Shown here: piece after piece, positions 1 through 9,637 of the stretch
How positions within the stretch are numbered: position 1 is the stretch's first letter
Layout of the letters: each line of letters opens with the position of its first letter
Source of the DNA: Gammaproteobacteria bacterium
GTDB taxonomy: Bacteria > Pseudomonadota > Gammaproteobacteria > Pseudomonadales > Pseudohongiellaceae
Reading direction: 5' to 3'
DNA: 64,000 nucleotides
NCBI GenBank assembly: GCA_029242705.1
Contig: JAQWTK010000003.1
Span: 1-64,000 of the forward strand
Made by a program: the position numbers and the translations under genes
The notes under the pieces: model-generated
The model's database searches: none
What the model was told of the DNA's origin: nothing
What the model saw: only the letters and a program-made list of their open reading frames with translations

Positions 1-28
1 GAATGGCCATTATTTAACTATCTAAAGC

Positions 29-57
29 CTTTAAATACTCTATCCGAGTATTTAAAG
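29..57. repeat. Perfect 12-bp inverted repeat CTTTAAATACTC-tatcc-GAGTATTTAAAG
   Basis: Read directly; arms 29-40 and 46-57, 5-nt spacer. Confidence 0.9.
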
Positions 58-277
58 TTATTAGTAACTATATAACTACCATGACACTTGTTCGCAACAG
101 CCTAGTATATAAGTAATATTGCTCAAAGGGCTCATAAATACTGTCCTAGAAGCGAACTATTTAGGTCAGGCGCTAAAAAATGAAAAATATGCTGCAAACC
201 CGTCAAAATGAAGTAAAATTGCGGTCCTGAGCATAGTTTTGCTTTTGTATTACTGACTAAGTGAAGAGGACTGATTC

Positions 278-2143
278 GTGAAACAAACTCCACATATCCT
301 ATTAATTTCAATACTAGCGGCCATCGCTTCTGCGGTTTCAGCGGGTGAGCGCATTGGCGATTTCGCGCTAATAGACAATCAGGGCACGCAACACCATATG
401 ACTTGGTATAACGACCAGCATGCTGTGGTTATTCTTCCTCAAGCCGTGGGGAAAACTGACGTTGATGCTGTATCAGCACTCCAAGAACTAGAAACTGTTT
501 ATTCTGAGAGAGGAGTTGTCTTTTTCCTAATGAACCCAGGAATCGAAACCGACCGAAAAGCAGTCTCTGAGGACATCGCATCTTTAGGAGCTGAGTTTCC
601 CGTGCTAATGGACGATGCACAGTTGGCGACTGAGGCCTTAGGCATTGCCCGCCTTGACCAAGCAGTGGTCTACGATCCTAAATCTTTTGAGTTAGTTTAT
701 CGTGGTCCTGTGGGAGCAGAGTTAGAAACGGCATTAAAGCGAACCATAGATGGCTCTGACGATTCACTGGTAGTACTTGAGACTACTGGTGCTGAAATCG
801 AATACACTGGAACCGGGACTAATCAGGTACCCTCATATGTAAGTGACGTAGCACCCATCATCAAAGAGAATTGCGCGAATTGCCACCGAGAGGGCGGCAT
901 TGCACCTTTCGCCATGGACAGTAAGCTCGCACTTCGAGGCTGGTCTCCTATGATTCGTGAAGTAGTTATGACCAAGCGAATGCCTCCAGGTCAAATTGAT
1001 AATAAAGTAAGCCATAAAATGAAAAATCAAATGAACCTGAGTGATACAGAGATGCAAACTCTGGTTCGTTGGGTAAATGCTGGCTCTCCAGTAGATGGGG
1101 GCAGCCTAGATCCATTAGTAGGCCTGGAATGGCCAGATACTAAGTGGGTAATTGGCGAAGAATTGGGAGAACCTGATTTGATCGTGAAGATCCCACCACA
1201 AGCCGTCCCTGCTACAGGAGTAGTAGACTATAGAGATATACCGATCGACCTTAATTTAACAGAGGATAGGTGGGTGCGTGGCTCAGAAGTATCTCCTGAT
1301 AAGAGCGAGGTTCTTCACCATATAATTACAACTGTTATTCCTCCAGAGGGAGCAGCAGACCCGCAAACTCTTTTCGTGAACGCAATAAACAGCCTTCCCG
1401 AGGAGCGTGCGCAAGCAATACGGGCCGAAGTATTTGCGGCACTTGCAGCAGGCAATCCTCCGCCAATTGATAAGATCTTCCAAGAAAACCCTGATATCGA
1501 TCTGGGTGGACTCTTGGGTGGAAGCGATCCAGACATGGGTTCTATCGCCGGCTATGCACCAGGAAACAGTTATAACCTGGCAGAAGAAGGCGTAGGCGGA
1601 TTGATCAAGGCAGGTACTACCTTAAATTTACAATTGCATTACACGACATCAGGAAAAGAAGTCACTGATGAAACTGAAATGGCCATCTGGTTCTATCCAG
1701 AAGGTGAAGTACCAGAGCAAAGGATGGGCGGAGGGGTTGGCAATTCGTTTTCAATCGCTATACCTCCTGGCGAAAAAGATCATGAGATGCAGCTAGTCAC
1801 GCACGTGAAAGAAGAAGCAGAAATATACAGCCTTATGCCGCACATGCATTTCCGTGGCAAGCGTATGAAGTTCGTGGCGAAATACCCAGACGGTAGCGAA
1901 GAATTGTTACTGTCAGTGCCAGATTACGATTTCAATTGGCAATTAGCCCATGAATTAGCCGAGCCATATCGTGTCCCGGCAGGAACGGAAATTATAGCTA
2001 CGGGCGCGTTTGACAATTCTGAACAAAATCCGGCTAACCCAGACCCTACTATTGAAATCAACTGGGGCGAGCAAAGCTGGGAAGAGATGTTCATGGGGTT
2101 TTATTCGTGGAAAAATACGGATCAAGGTGGAGGCGACGACTAA
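278..2143 (+). CDS. Redoxin-like domain + cytochrome c motif (CANCH) + copper type II ascorbate-dependent monooxygenase-like protein, exported
   Basis: GTG start with AGAGGA upstream, signal peptide; CANCH heme motif; VLHHII, LQLHYT and MPHMHFRGKRM copper-ligand-like motifs. Confidence 0.8.
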   Translation: MKQTPHILLISILAAIASAVSAGERIGDFALIDNQGTQHHMTWYNDQHAVVILPQAVGKTDVDAVSALQELETVYSERGVVFFLMNPGIETDRKAVSEDIASLGAEFPVLMDDAQLATEALGIARLDQAVVYDPKSFELVYRGPVGAELETALKRTIDGSDDSLVVLETTGAEIEYTGTGTNQVPSYVSDVAPIIKENCANCHREGGIAPFAMDSKLALRGWSPMIREVVMTKRMPPGQIDNKVSHKMKNQMNLSDTEMQTLVRWVNAGSPVDGGSLDPLVGLEWPDTKWVIGEELGEPDLIVKIPPQAVPATGVVDYRDIPIDLNLTEDRWVRGSEVSPDKSEVLHHIITTVIPPEGAADPQTLFVNAINSLPEERAQAIRAEVFAALAAGNPPPIDKIFQENPDIDLGGLLGGSDPDMGSIAGYAPGNSYNLAEEGVGGLIKAGTTLNLQLHYTTSGKEVTDETEMAIWFYPEGEVPEQRMGGGVGNSFSIAIPPGEKDHEMQLVTHVKEEAEIYSLMPHMHFRGKRMKFVAKYPDGSEELLLSVPDYDFNWQLAHELAEPYRVPAGTEIIATGAFDNSEQNPANPDPTIEINWGEQSWEEMFMGFYSWKNTDQGGGDD

Positions 2144-2160
2144 TCTCTCCCTTAAGAATA

Positions 2161-2190
2161 AAAAGCGGAGCATAGGCTCCGCTTTTTATT
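2161..2190 (+). terminator. Rho-independent terminator
   Basis: AAAAGCGGAGCataggCTCCGCTTTTTATT directly after the CDS stop. Confidence 0.9.
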
Positions 2191-2214
2191 GCCCTAATAA
2201 ATTGATCTGATCAA

Positions 2215-2811
2215 CTACTGCCTGGGGGGCGGTAGGGTCCAATCACATGACTCGCAATTCGGATCAATTTCGTTCTGCCTCAAAATTTCAAATATAAAGT
2301 CTCTCCATACTTCATTAGGCTGCCACACTGTATTCATATCAGTCTTTGCTTCAGCAATGGGGACATCATTATAAATAACACGGTATAGAAAACTGAAAGC
2401 CGTTGCTCTAGCGTTAACTTGGCAATGTAACAGCGTTTTCTTTCCGCGATTACGCTCCATAGCATCTGAAAACGCGTAAAACTCATCAGGCAAGGGGCTA
2501 GAAAAATCTACCGGCACCTGCATGTATTCCATGCCCAAGCCTTTTACAACTAAATCTGCATCGGGCAAAGCGTTTGGATTATTTGTAAAGGCGATATACA
2601 CGACTCGCTCAAACCCATTATCTGCAATCGCTTGAAATTGCTCACGAGTTGGTTGTCCTGCGCTAGCAAAAGTCTCACTGTACTGGCGAAAATTAATAAT
2701 CTCAGCTAGATCAGGATTTGGCTCCTCCAGAGCATGCGATATTGAAGCAATTAGAGATAAGCTCAAAAACCTCAAGACTAAATTTTCCATTATTTCTCCA
2801 TTTTTCTGCAA
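2215..2811 (-). CDS. Exported tyrosine-phosphatase-like protein (DUF442/beta-lactamase-hydrolase-like phosphatase type)
   Basis: HCQVNARA (HCx4R) active-site motif; probable start at internal Met (2790) with signal peptide. Confidence 0.7.
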   Translation of the reverse strand: MQKNGEIMENLVLRFLSLSLIASISHALEEPNPDLAEIINFRQYSETFASAGQPTREQFQAIADNGFERVVYIAFTNNPNALPDADLVVKGLGMEYMQVPVDFSSPLPDEFYAFSDAMERNRGKKTLLHCQVNARATAFSFLYRVIYNDVPIAEAKTDMNTVWQPNEVWRDFIFEILRQNEIDPNCESCDWTLPPPRQ

Positions 2812-2949
2812 ATCTATGATTTGAAAGTTTTGTTAATTAGTACTATAACAAGAAGTGTAGCTCTTTGAAAAATTGCAGTAGATACATCATAGCTTGAACC
2901 TCAACGGCCAAGCGAGTGTAAATAAACTTCCTATTTATAGGCATATTCT

Positions 2950-3507
2950 ATGAACAATCTCGCTAGAGCAGTTTTAAACAAAGCTTTTTTATTAATAGGT
3001 GTAATTCTACTTCTCCTTATTTTTGCAATCAGCGCGTTAGCAATTTCTGCACGCTTTGCAGATGGTCCGTCGGTTATTTTTGCTGGTGGACCACTAGAGA
3101 CAGGTGAATTGGTTACTGGCCCAGAACCAGACTGGAGTTTCGCTCGTGATATAGATTTGATAGAACTGCAATTGATCGAACCACCGCGATCGAGAATCTT
3201 ATGGGTTGCTGATTACGAAGGGAAGCTCTACCTCAACTCAAACTATATGGGAGGGCTTCGACAAAGGTTTTGGAAAAAATGGCCAGCCGAAGCGGAGAAG
3301 GATGGTAGAGCCATACTTAGAATAAATGGGAAGCGCTATGAACGCCATCTTGTGAGAATTAAATCAGGAGATGCTGTGGAGGGAGTTACTCGAGAATTTA
3401 CGCGAAAATATGGAGTGACTATGACTCCAGAAGAAGTGGAAGAAGAAGAGCTATGGCTTTTTGAGCTCGCACCCCCTAGAACCAGTGACAACGGAGACAT
3501 TAAATGA
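2950..3507 (+). CDS. Conserved hypothetical protein with N-terminal membrane segment
   Basis: Complete ORF, hydrophobic N-terminus; no family assigned with confidence. Confidence 0.65.
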   Translation: MNNLARAVLNKAFLLIGVILLLLIFAISALAISARFADGPSVIFAGGPLETGELVTGPEPDWSFARDIDLIELQLIEPPRSRILWVADYEGKLYLNSNYMGGLRQRFWKKWPAEAEKDGRAILRINGKRYERHLVRIKSGDAVEGVTREFTRKYGVTMTPEEVEEEELWLFELAPPRTSDNGDIK

Positions 3508-3632
3508 ATCGTTTTTCTCTGATCCTTGTGGGTCTTATATTTTTGACCGTAATAACCGTTTTATTTATGCCTGGGGTGGGAGACATTATCGAGGTATTAA
3601 TCCTTAGGTTAATGGCCGGCCAACTTTTTTAG
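3504..3632 (+). CDS. Putative 42-aa small membrane protein, ATGA-overlapping with upstream gene
   Basis: Translation MNRFSLILVGLIFLTVITVLFMPGVGDIIEVLILRLMAGQLF*; start overlaps stop of 2950-3507 (ATGA). Confidence 0.5.
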   Translation: MNRFSLILVGLIFLTVITVLFMPGVGDIIEVLILRLMAGQLF

Positions 3633-3637
3633 TTATG

Positions 3638-3674
3638 GCCGTAAACAAGTGGACCCAGAAGGCTAATTTACGGC
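3638..3674. repeat. Inverted repeat GCCGTAAA...TTTACGGC between convergent genes
   Basis: Perfect 8-bp arms 3638-3645 / 3667-3674. Confidence 0.7.
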
Positions 3675-3703
3675 TCATCAAATGGAAATTAAATCATTAC
3701 CAA

Positions 3704-5173
3704 CTAACCACCCCACTTGAGAAAATTAAGAAACTCTCTTCTCGTTTTAGGACCGTAAGTTAAAAAACTCGGCTGAGGATTCTCCTGGTAAGCTACTTTT
3801 TCACGGCTAACAAAGTCTGAAGCAGTAAGACTACGAATTTCATTTTGATTAATACCGTAAGGCCTAGCCGCATTAAGACCAAAAATCTTTTCTCTAACCA
3901 GCGGAGTCATAGCAGGATAACCGAACCTATCTTGGAACTCTTCCGAAATTTGAAAAGTTCGGAACGATTGGATCTGATCTTGAGGAGACCCATACCAGAT
4001 TGAGTCTGTCCCCCAAAGCACATTGTCCTCGCCACAATAATTTAATAACTTGCCAAGCGCATGAGCTGCGTCATTGGGCTTTTGCATCAAAAGGCGCCAA
4101 GTACTTCCCAACTCAGCATAGACATTTGAATTAGGAGAAATTTCATTATCAATTAATGACTGAATCAGCGTGTCTATCCCATCCCTGCCGGCACCCTCTT
4201 CAAACGCTATTTCTTCATTACTGCTCACGTAACTCGAATGATAGATAAGAAAATTCATGTCTGGGAACATCTTCGCAACAACACCAATATCACTGGACTG
4301 ACTATGTTCATAAGACCTTGGGCCGAAGGGCAATCCTTTGTGAATACAAATATTTCTAACCCCTAATCTTTGAGCTCGCTCAATCATCGCAATACCCGGA
4401 TCATCATGAAGAAAAAACCCGATGCCACCGGGCCCATACTGGGTATAAGTCTTAAACGCTGAAATATTCCAGTTCTCCGCTAGCTCGTCCATACCCTCAA
4501 GATCCCCATCTTGATTGGGATTAACTCGCCCGTGAATCATTAGCCTTTTACTTCCCTCCATCTCTGCAACAATCTGCCGAGTTTTGTCTGCATCTTCAAT
4601 TGTTACCGGCTCTGTCTCCCTAGTCGAAGGCACAAATGACAAAACCATAATGTCGGTATCACTATCGAGAAAAATATCCTTAATGAATTCACTCTCAGAT
4701 AAACAATTCAAATAATTACGGCCACTCCCACTGCCATCAGCACACCTAGCCTTTTCCATACCAGCATATGGACGAGCATCAGGAGGAATCCTCGAGAGCC
4801 AGTCTCCTTCAGGATTTACATAGTGACCTTGAACATCAAATATGAATTCACCACCACCAACCTGCGCACTAGCCGAATCATTATCCAGAGCGCTTTCGTG
4901 GGCAACATCATAGTAGCCTCCAATAACACCGTGATAAGCGTTAGCATGATTTATTGCAAGGAGTGTACTCGCAGCGCCACAACTAGAAATGAGAAACTTT
5001 CGTCGGGACTCTCCTTTATGTTTTGCGTTTTCTGTTGCCCAGTCTAATGCAAGACTATTACCATCTTGGTTCCGCTTAGAAATAGGAATTGGTTCATATT
5101 CTCCATTGGAAGTGCTGTCTATTTTAATTGGAAGTCTTATCCCTTCAGAATCTAAAATATCTGTCTTGATCAT
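3704..5173 (-). CDS. Amidohydrolase family protein (TIM-barrel), Tat-like signal
   Basis: SRRKFLISSCGAAST segment; DFLxYHSSY, ELGSTW, LWGTDSIW motifs typical of amidohydrolase_2-like proteins. Confidence 0.75.
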   Translation of the reverse strand: MIKTDILDSEGIRLPIKIDSTSNGEYEPIPISKRNQDGNSLALDWATENAKHKGESRRKFLISSCGAASTLLAINHANAYHGVIGGYYDVAHESALDNDSASAQVGGGEFIFDVQGHYVNPEGDWLSRIPPDARPYAGMEKARCADGSGSGRNYLNCLSESEFIKDIFLDSDTDIMVLSFVPSTRETEPVTIEDADKTRQIVAEMEGSKRLMIHGRVNPNQDGDLEGMDELAENWNISAFKTYTQYGPGGIGFFLHDDPGIAMIERAQRLGVRNICIHKGLPFGPRSYEHSQSSDIGVVAKMFPDMNFLIYHSSYVSSNEEIAFEEGAGRDGIDTLIQSLIDNEISPNSNVYAELGSTWRLLMQKPNDAAHALGKLLNYCGEDNVLWGTDSIWYGSPQDQIQSFRTFQISEEFQDRFGYPAMTPLVREKIFGLNAARPYGINQNEIRSLTASDFVSREKVAYQENPQPSFLTYGPKTRREFLNFLKWGG

Positions 5174-5227
5174 TAGCTTAGCCCCTCAATATGTTTTTAT
5201 TTTATTATTGTTGTTCAAGAAGTTTTT

Positions 5228-7657
5228 CTACATCGCTGGCACCAATTCAATTTTCTCAAAAAGGACACTCTCTATCTTTTCACGAGTATAAAATGCTGGA
5301 AACACTTTATCGTTAGCCCATAACTCGAATAAATTATCGTAAAGTGGGCTATCAGGATCACCCACTTGCCCAGGCGTATTCATTCCTAGGGTATTGTCCC
5401 AATCCCTTGTATCGACAAATATCCTAAATGAAGCTCCGGAAGTTTGATTGTCACCACTACCCGTGTTCCCTAGCGTAAAACCATTTCCACCGCGCCGCGC
5501 AGGCCCAACATTAAACTGCTCCCTTAGCTCATCATTCAACGCGGGACTTAAAGGATGCCGAATGAGCGCATGTTTATAATCTTCCTGGCCGTAAACCCAA
5601 TCTTCTGCACCTGGACCAAGTTTTTCCGCTAGCTTTGCAACGCCTTCAGAAAGTGTACGTAAAAGAAATTCATCCCTACCTCTAATCGGATCTTCCCCAA
5701 AATCGCCGTCTGGAGCTAGTAGCATGTCAATGGTCGTTTTCATCCCCACACTGATATATGGCCGAGCCACTTCAGGTACTTTTAACAATTCAATGTTATC
5801 TAACAACTGCCTTTCAAACGCGACATAGATTCCCGCTTGAATTGAATCCTTGTGTAACACAAAATCCCAATCCATTAACATCTGACGTGCTTGCTCTACG
5901 TCCGGATCAATAGCCTCCAGATCTTCGAAGAAAGGGATTAGTGTTCTGGCCGGAATTGATAGGTAGTCATGTTGCAACTCAATCATATCTGTCATATTAA
6001 ATTTTCGTCCCGAACCCAAAACTTCACTTCCTCGGGCCCAGCGATAAGGGTCTGTCCAGGTAAATCCAATTGCATCTAGATAGGGGAAATCTGGCTTAGT
6101 GTAATTGCTATTGGAGGTCTCAATGTAACCTCTATCTGGGTTAAATTCGCCAGGCTTAGCTTTGATTGGAAGGTAACCATCCCATTCATAACGACCATCA
6201 CCGGGCACTGGAACCATGCCACTAAAATTTCTCCGAATAGGGGCAATACCAACTGACTGCCAACCAATGTTTCCATCACGATCAGCCCAAATCATATTCT
6301 CACCAGGAATGTTGCTGTAATTTGACGCTTCCCGAAATTCCTCCCAGTTCTCTGCCTGGTCCATGCGCAATGATGCTAAATAAGGCGAGCCACCAACCTC
6401 CATCCAGGCTGGTCGTATAGCATAAGCAAGATTATTTTCAGAATCTTCAAAAACGACAGGTCCGTGTCGAGTATATTTAAGATCCACTGTCACGGAATTA
6501 GAATCTTTTACATTAATAGTTTCTGAGATAACGCGCATTTCCTCCCAGAGACCTTGATAACGATACTGATTCGGATTTTCGGGATTGATTTCATAAACAT
6601 ACAGGTCCTCTCCGTCAGTATTAAAAACAGTCAGGCCCCAAGCACCATATTCATTATGGCCAATAGATATACCGGGAATTTCGGGTTCACCTCCACCGAT
6701 GACATTCCAACCAGGACCAACAAGATGCGTCCAGTAGCGTAAAGAAGGTACGGCCTGTGCGCGGTGAGGATCATTGATCATCATGGGCCAACCGTCCTGA
6801 GTTAAATCTCCACTTACCACCCAGTTGTTACTTCCTATATCGTCGATACTCCTTTTTTTAAGTTCCTCTTCTTCTTGAACCAAGACAGATGCTATAGCTT
6901 CATAAGCTGTCTCTGAGTTACGATATTGGGCTAATGCTATATCCTCTGGTTCAAATCGAATCGATCTGCGATAACTGTTATACAAATACAGAATGTCATT
7001 ATTTAAGAGAGAGTCACAATTTATTAATGGGTCTAGCTCAAGAATCGGATCGTGTGGATGAAAGTAACGCAGCTGGCGTACTTTATCTGCACCTATTGAA
7101 CAAACGGCTCGACCCGTGCTCAATTCGAGCCCTATATTACCTAGCAGCCCCTGATGCCTCGAAATTACAACTTCTTCCGTCCAGTGTTTAGGCTCGATTC
7201 CCAACAACTTGAACGCTAAAGGTAAATCCTCCGGATCTTGAAGGGCTTCATCTATATAGGCGTTTACCCCGTGGACAAAAGCCGTGATGATATCGACGCC
7301 ATTAGGATGGTAATGATCCATTTCCTGATGCATCGCCCCTCGAAATTTAAATAGACGAGTACCGTGATCCCTATCGATAGCCTTAGGACCTAAAATTTCG
7401 GCCACGGTCCCTGTGGCCTGTGCCCGCCAAATCTCAAATTGAAATAATCGGTCCCGCGCTGCACTATAACCTTGCGCAAAGAACAAATCGTGTTCCGTCT
7501 CTGCATAAATGTGTGAGATTCCCCAGCGGTCTTTCAATATTTCAACAGGCTTATCTAGACCTTCTATAGAGACACGATTTGTCTCCTGAGCAAAAATGAA
7601 ACTGTTAATTAGCAAAAAACCAAAAAAAATATGAAAATTCCTCGCAAGACCGATCAT
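5228..7657 (-). CDS. Penicillin acylase family protein (Ntn hydrolase)
   Basis: WGISHIYAETEHDLFFAQGY start region and GSNNWVVSG catalytic Ser motif. Confidence 0.9.
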   Translation of the reverse strand: MIGLARNFHIFFGFLLINSFIFAQETNRVSIEGLDKPVEILKDRWGISHIYAETEHDLFFAQGYSAARDRLFQFEIWRAQATGTVAEILGPKAIDRDHGTRLFKFRGAMHQEMDHYHPNGVDIITAFVHGVNAYIDEALQDPEDLPLAFKLLGIEPKHWTEEVVISRHQGLLGNIGLELSTGRAVCSIGADKVRQLRYFHPHDPILELDPLINCDSLLNNDILYLYNSYRRSIRFEPEDIALAQYRNSETAYEAIASVLVQEEEELKKRSIDDIGSNNWVVSGDLTQDGWPMMINDPHRAQAVPSLRYWTHLVGPGWNVIGGGEPEIPGISIGHNEYGAWGLTVFNTDGEDLYVYEINPENPNQYRYQGLWEEMRVISETINVKDSNSVTVDLKYTRHGPVVFEDSENNLAYAIRPAWMEVGGSPYLASLRMDQAENWEEFREASNYSNIPGENMIWADRDGNIGWQSVGIAPIRRNFSGMVPVPGDGRYEWDGYLPIKAKPGEFNPDRGYIETSNSNYTKPDFPYLDAIGFTWTDPYRWARGSEVLGSGRKFNMTDMIELQHDYLSIPARTLIPFFEDLEAIDPDVEQARQMLMDWDFVLHKDSIQAGIYVAFERQLLDNIELLKVPEVARPYISVGMKTTIDMLLAPDGDFGEDPIRGRDEFLLRTLSEGVAKLAEKLGPGAEDWVYGQEDYKHALIRHPLSPALNDELREQFNVGPARRGGNGFTLGNTGSGDNQTSGASFRIFVDTRDWDNTLGMNTPGQVGDPDSPLYDNLFELWANDKVFPAFYTREKIESVLFEKIELVPAM

Positions 7658-7803
7658 TTTTCTATCCTTATTATTGTTGTGCCAATTGTCAGATTAACCT
7701 TAATTTTGAGTAAGGCAAATGATTAATCATAAACTAACTATAACTCATGCTTTCAAAGCTAGTTAAGAATTTACTAAGGGGGAGAAAGGTCGAGGACTAA
7801 TCT

Positions 7804-8196
7804 CTAATTTTCGACTAATAATTTAAGGGCAAGGGCCGCTTGATCAGTTGGCACAAAGATGTGGTCGTGATAATGAGCCGCTATTACATTAGCCGGAATG
7901 CCTTTGTCCGCCAACTTACGAGTGACAGCTGCAGTGAAACCAACCGCTTCTAGACTTGAGTGGACAGACAAGGTGATTCCTCTTAAAGTAGAGCTGTATT
8001 TCAAGCCCTCACTGTCAGCTTGATCCTTCGGCAGAAGCAAACTCAAACCTTCGTCCTCTTGATAACTTGCCAAAGGATTCAGTTCAACCTTATCCCCGTA
8101 TCGATTGGCAGGAATCGAGCAAAAAACGTATTCGCCAGAAAGCAATCTAGGCTTACTATCAGCCAGGAGCTTATCAAGCGCCACTTCACCAACCAT
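7804..8196 (-). CDS. ACT domain-containing protein
   Basis: LPKDQADSEGLKYSSTLRGITLSVHSSLEAVGFTAAVTRKLADKGIPANVIAAHYHDHIFVP. Confidence 0.75.
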   Translation of the reverse strand: MVGEVALDKLLADSKPRLLSGEYVFCSIPANRYGDKVELNPLASYQEDEGLSLLLPKDQADSEGLKYSSTLRGITLSVHSSLEAVGFTAAVTRKLADKGIPANVIAAHYHDHIFVPTDQAALALKLLVEN

Positions 8197-8232
8197 CGGT
8201 TGGCTTTCTCCTGTTACTTAGTATGTATATTT

Positions 8233-9120
8233 TTACTCGATCTCCGCAGAAATTTCATCAAAGAAACCTGGTATGCTCCGCTGCATAAACAGACCATCTT
8301 CGGCTTGAGTCCAACTAAGACCGGAGTCTTTAATGCGCTCTGGCGCATCATCGGCATCCAAACCGTTTCTGATTAGACCTGCCATCCTCTCTCTCACGGC
8401 TTCCATTTGATTCCGGAAATTTACTACATCGCGGCGATCCATGATCGAGCCATGCCCTGGAATCGCAGTATCAAAATCGAGCGACAGTATATTATTCATG
8501 GTCCCAACCCAGCCACGAGTCGAACCACCATTTCCATAATCAACAAATGGCGCGATACCATGTAAAAGGTCTCCACCATGCACGGTCTTTAAGTCCGGAA
8601 AATAAACCACCGAGTCGCCATTGGTATGACCCCTACCCATATAAAATGCCTGTACTTCAACGCCCCCAAGAAACACAGAGGTCTCATTTGTGTATATCAT
8701 TCTTGGCAAACCATCCTGATCTCCTCGAATCATATTGTCTCGTGCATTTTTATGGGCAATAACTTCAGCCACCTGCAAAAAACCAGCATTACTTCCAGAA
8801 TGATCTCCATGATGGTGTGTATTTATTACATAGCGGACAGGCAAGTCACTTACCTGGGCGACTAAAGATTGTATTTCTTCAAAATCCTGTGGAAATTTAT
8901 CATCAATTAGGATGACACCTTCGGAGGTAAGTCGCACACCAATATTCCCGCCGGGCCCTGTAATAACATGTAAGCCTTCTTTTACTTCATCTATATTTAA
9001 CCTGTTCTGAGCTAAAACCCCTGTCGTCGTAATAAATAAAGCTAAGACAGAAAGCAACCAAGGTAGGATTTTATTAGTAGTTTTTATTCCTAAATTCTTT
9101 AGTTTCATAATTCTTACCAT
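8233..9120 (-). CDS. MBL-fold metallo-hydrolase, exported
   Basis: HHHGDHSG motif; signal peptide; later GxGHTNGD and PGHG motifs. Confidence 0.9.
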   Translation of the reverse strand: MVRIMKLKNLGIKTTNKILPWLLSVLALFITTTGVLAQNRLNIDEVKEGLHVITGPGGNIGVRLTSEGVILIDDKFPQDFEEIQSLVAQVSDLPVRYVINTHHHGDHSGSNAGFLQVAEVIAHKNARDNMIRGDQDGLPRMIYTNETSVFLGGVEVQAFYMGRGHTNGDSVVYFPDLKTVHGGDLLHGIAPFVDYGNGGSTRGWVGTMNNILSLDFDTAIPGHGSIMDRRDVVNFRNQMEAVRERMAGLIRNGLDADDAPERIKDSGLSWTQAEDGLFMQRSIPGFFDEISAEIE

Positions 9121-9266
9121 CCTTTTAGTAATTAAAATGGAGCCTTTGCAAACCTGACCGTCGTCTTCATGAGTATTGATGTGATGCCTATTTACTTAAT
9201 TAAGAAGATTTATAATACAAAATATTTTTTGTAAGTGACTATTATTTGTTCGAAGTCCGTTCCTCG

Positions 9267-9614
9267 CTAAGATATTGACTCTGAAAAACTGAACATGACA
9301 ATCACCCCCATCATTATTAAAAAAATACCTATGACTGCAGCCGAATCAAGTTTTTGATTGAACGCGAGCCAACCAATAACAGTGACGAGCGCTAAACCAA
9401 CCCCCGACCAAATAGCATATGCCACCCCTATCGGGATAGTGCGTAATGTGAGTGACAAGAAATAAAAAGATAAAGAATATCCAGCCACCACTACAAATGA
9501 GGGTACAAGCACTGTAAACCCCTCACTTACTTTCAATGCCGAAGTGGCAATAGTCTCAGATATAATCGCCACAAATAGAAAAACCCAATTTTTCATATGA
9601 TTCTCACTAAGCAT
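9267..9614 (-). CDS. SMR family multidrug efflux protein (EmrE/Qac type); start probably 9596
   Basis: Four TM segments; ISETIATSALKVSEGF and IPIGVAYAIWSGVG motifs. Confidence 0.9.
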   Translation of the reverse strand: MLSENHMKNWVFLFVAIISETIATSALKVSEGFTVLVPSFVVVAGYSLSFYFLSLTLRTIPIGVAYAIWSGVGLALVTVIGWLAFNQKLDSAAVIGIFLIMMGVIVMFSFSESIS

Positions 9615-9637
9615 CCTATTTGAAAAAGCAAATACTT

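Noticed and set aside
429-620. Short minus-strand ORF antisense to the monooxygenase gene (and many similar 60-130 aa overlapping ORFs in the track)
   Set aside because: Lie wholly inside well-supported genes, have no family-like motifs and appear to be chance open frames.
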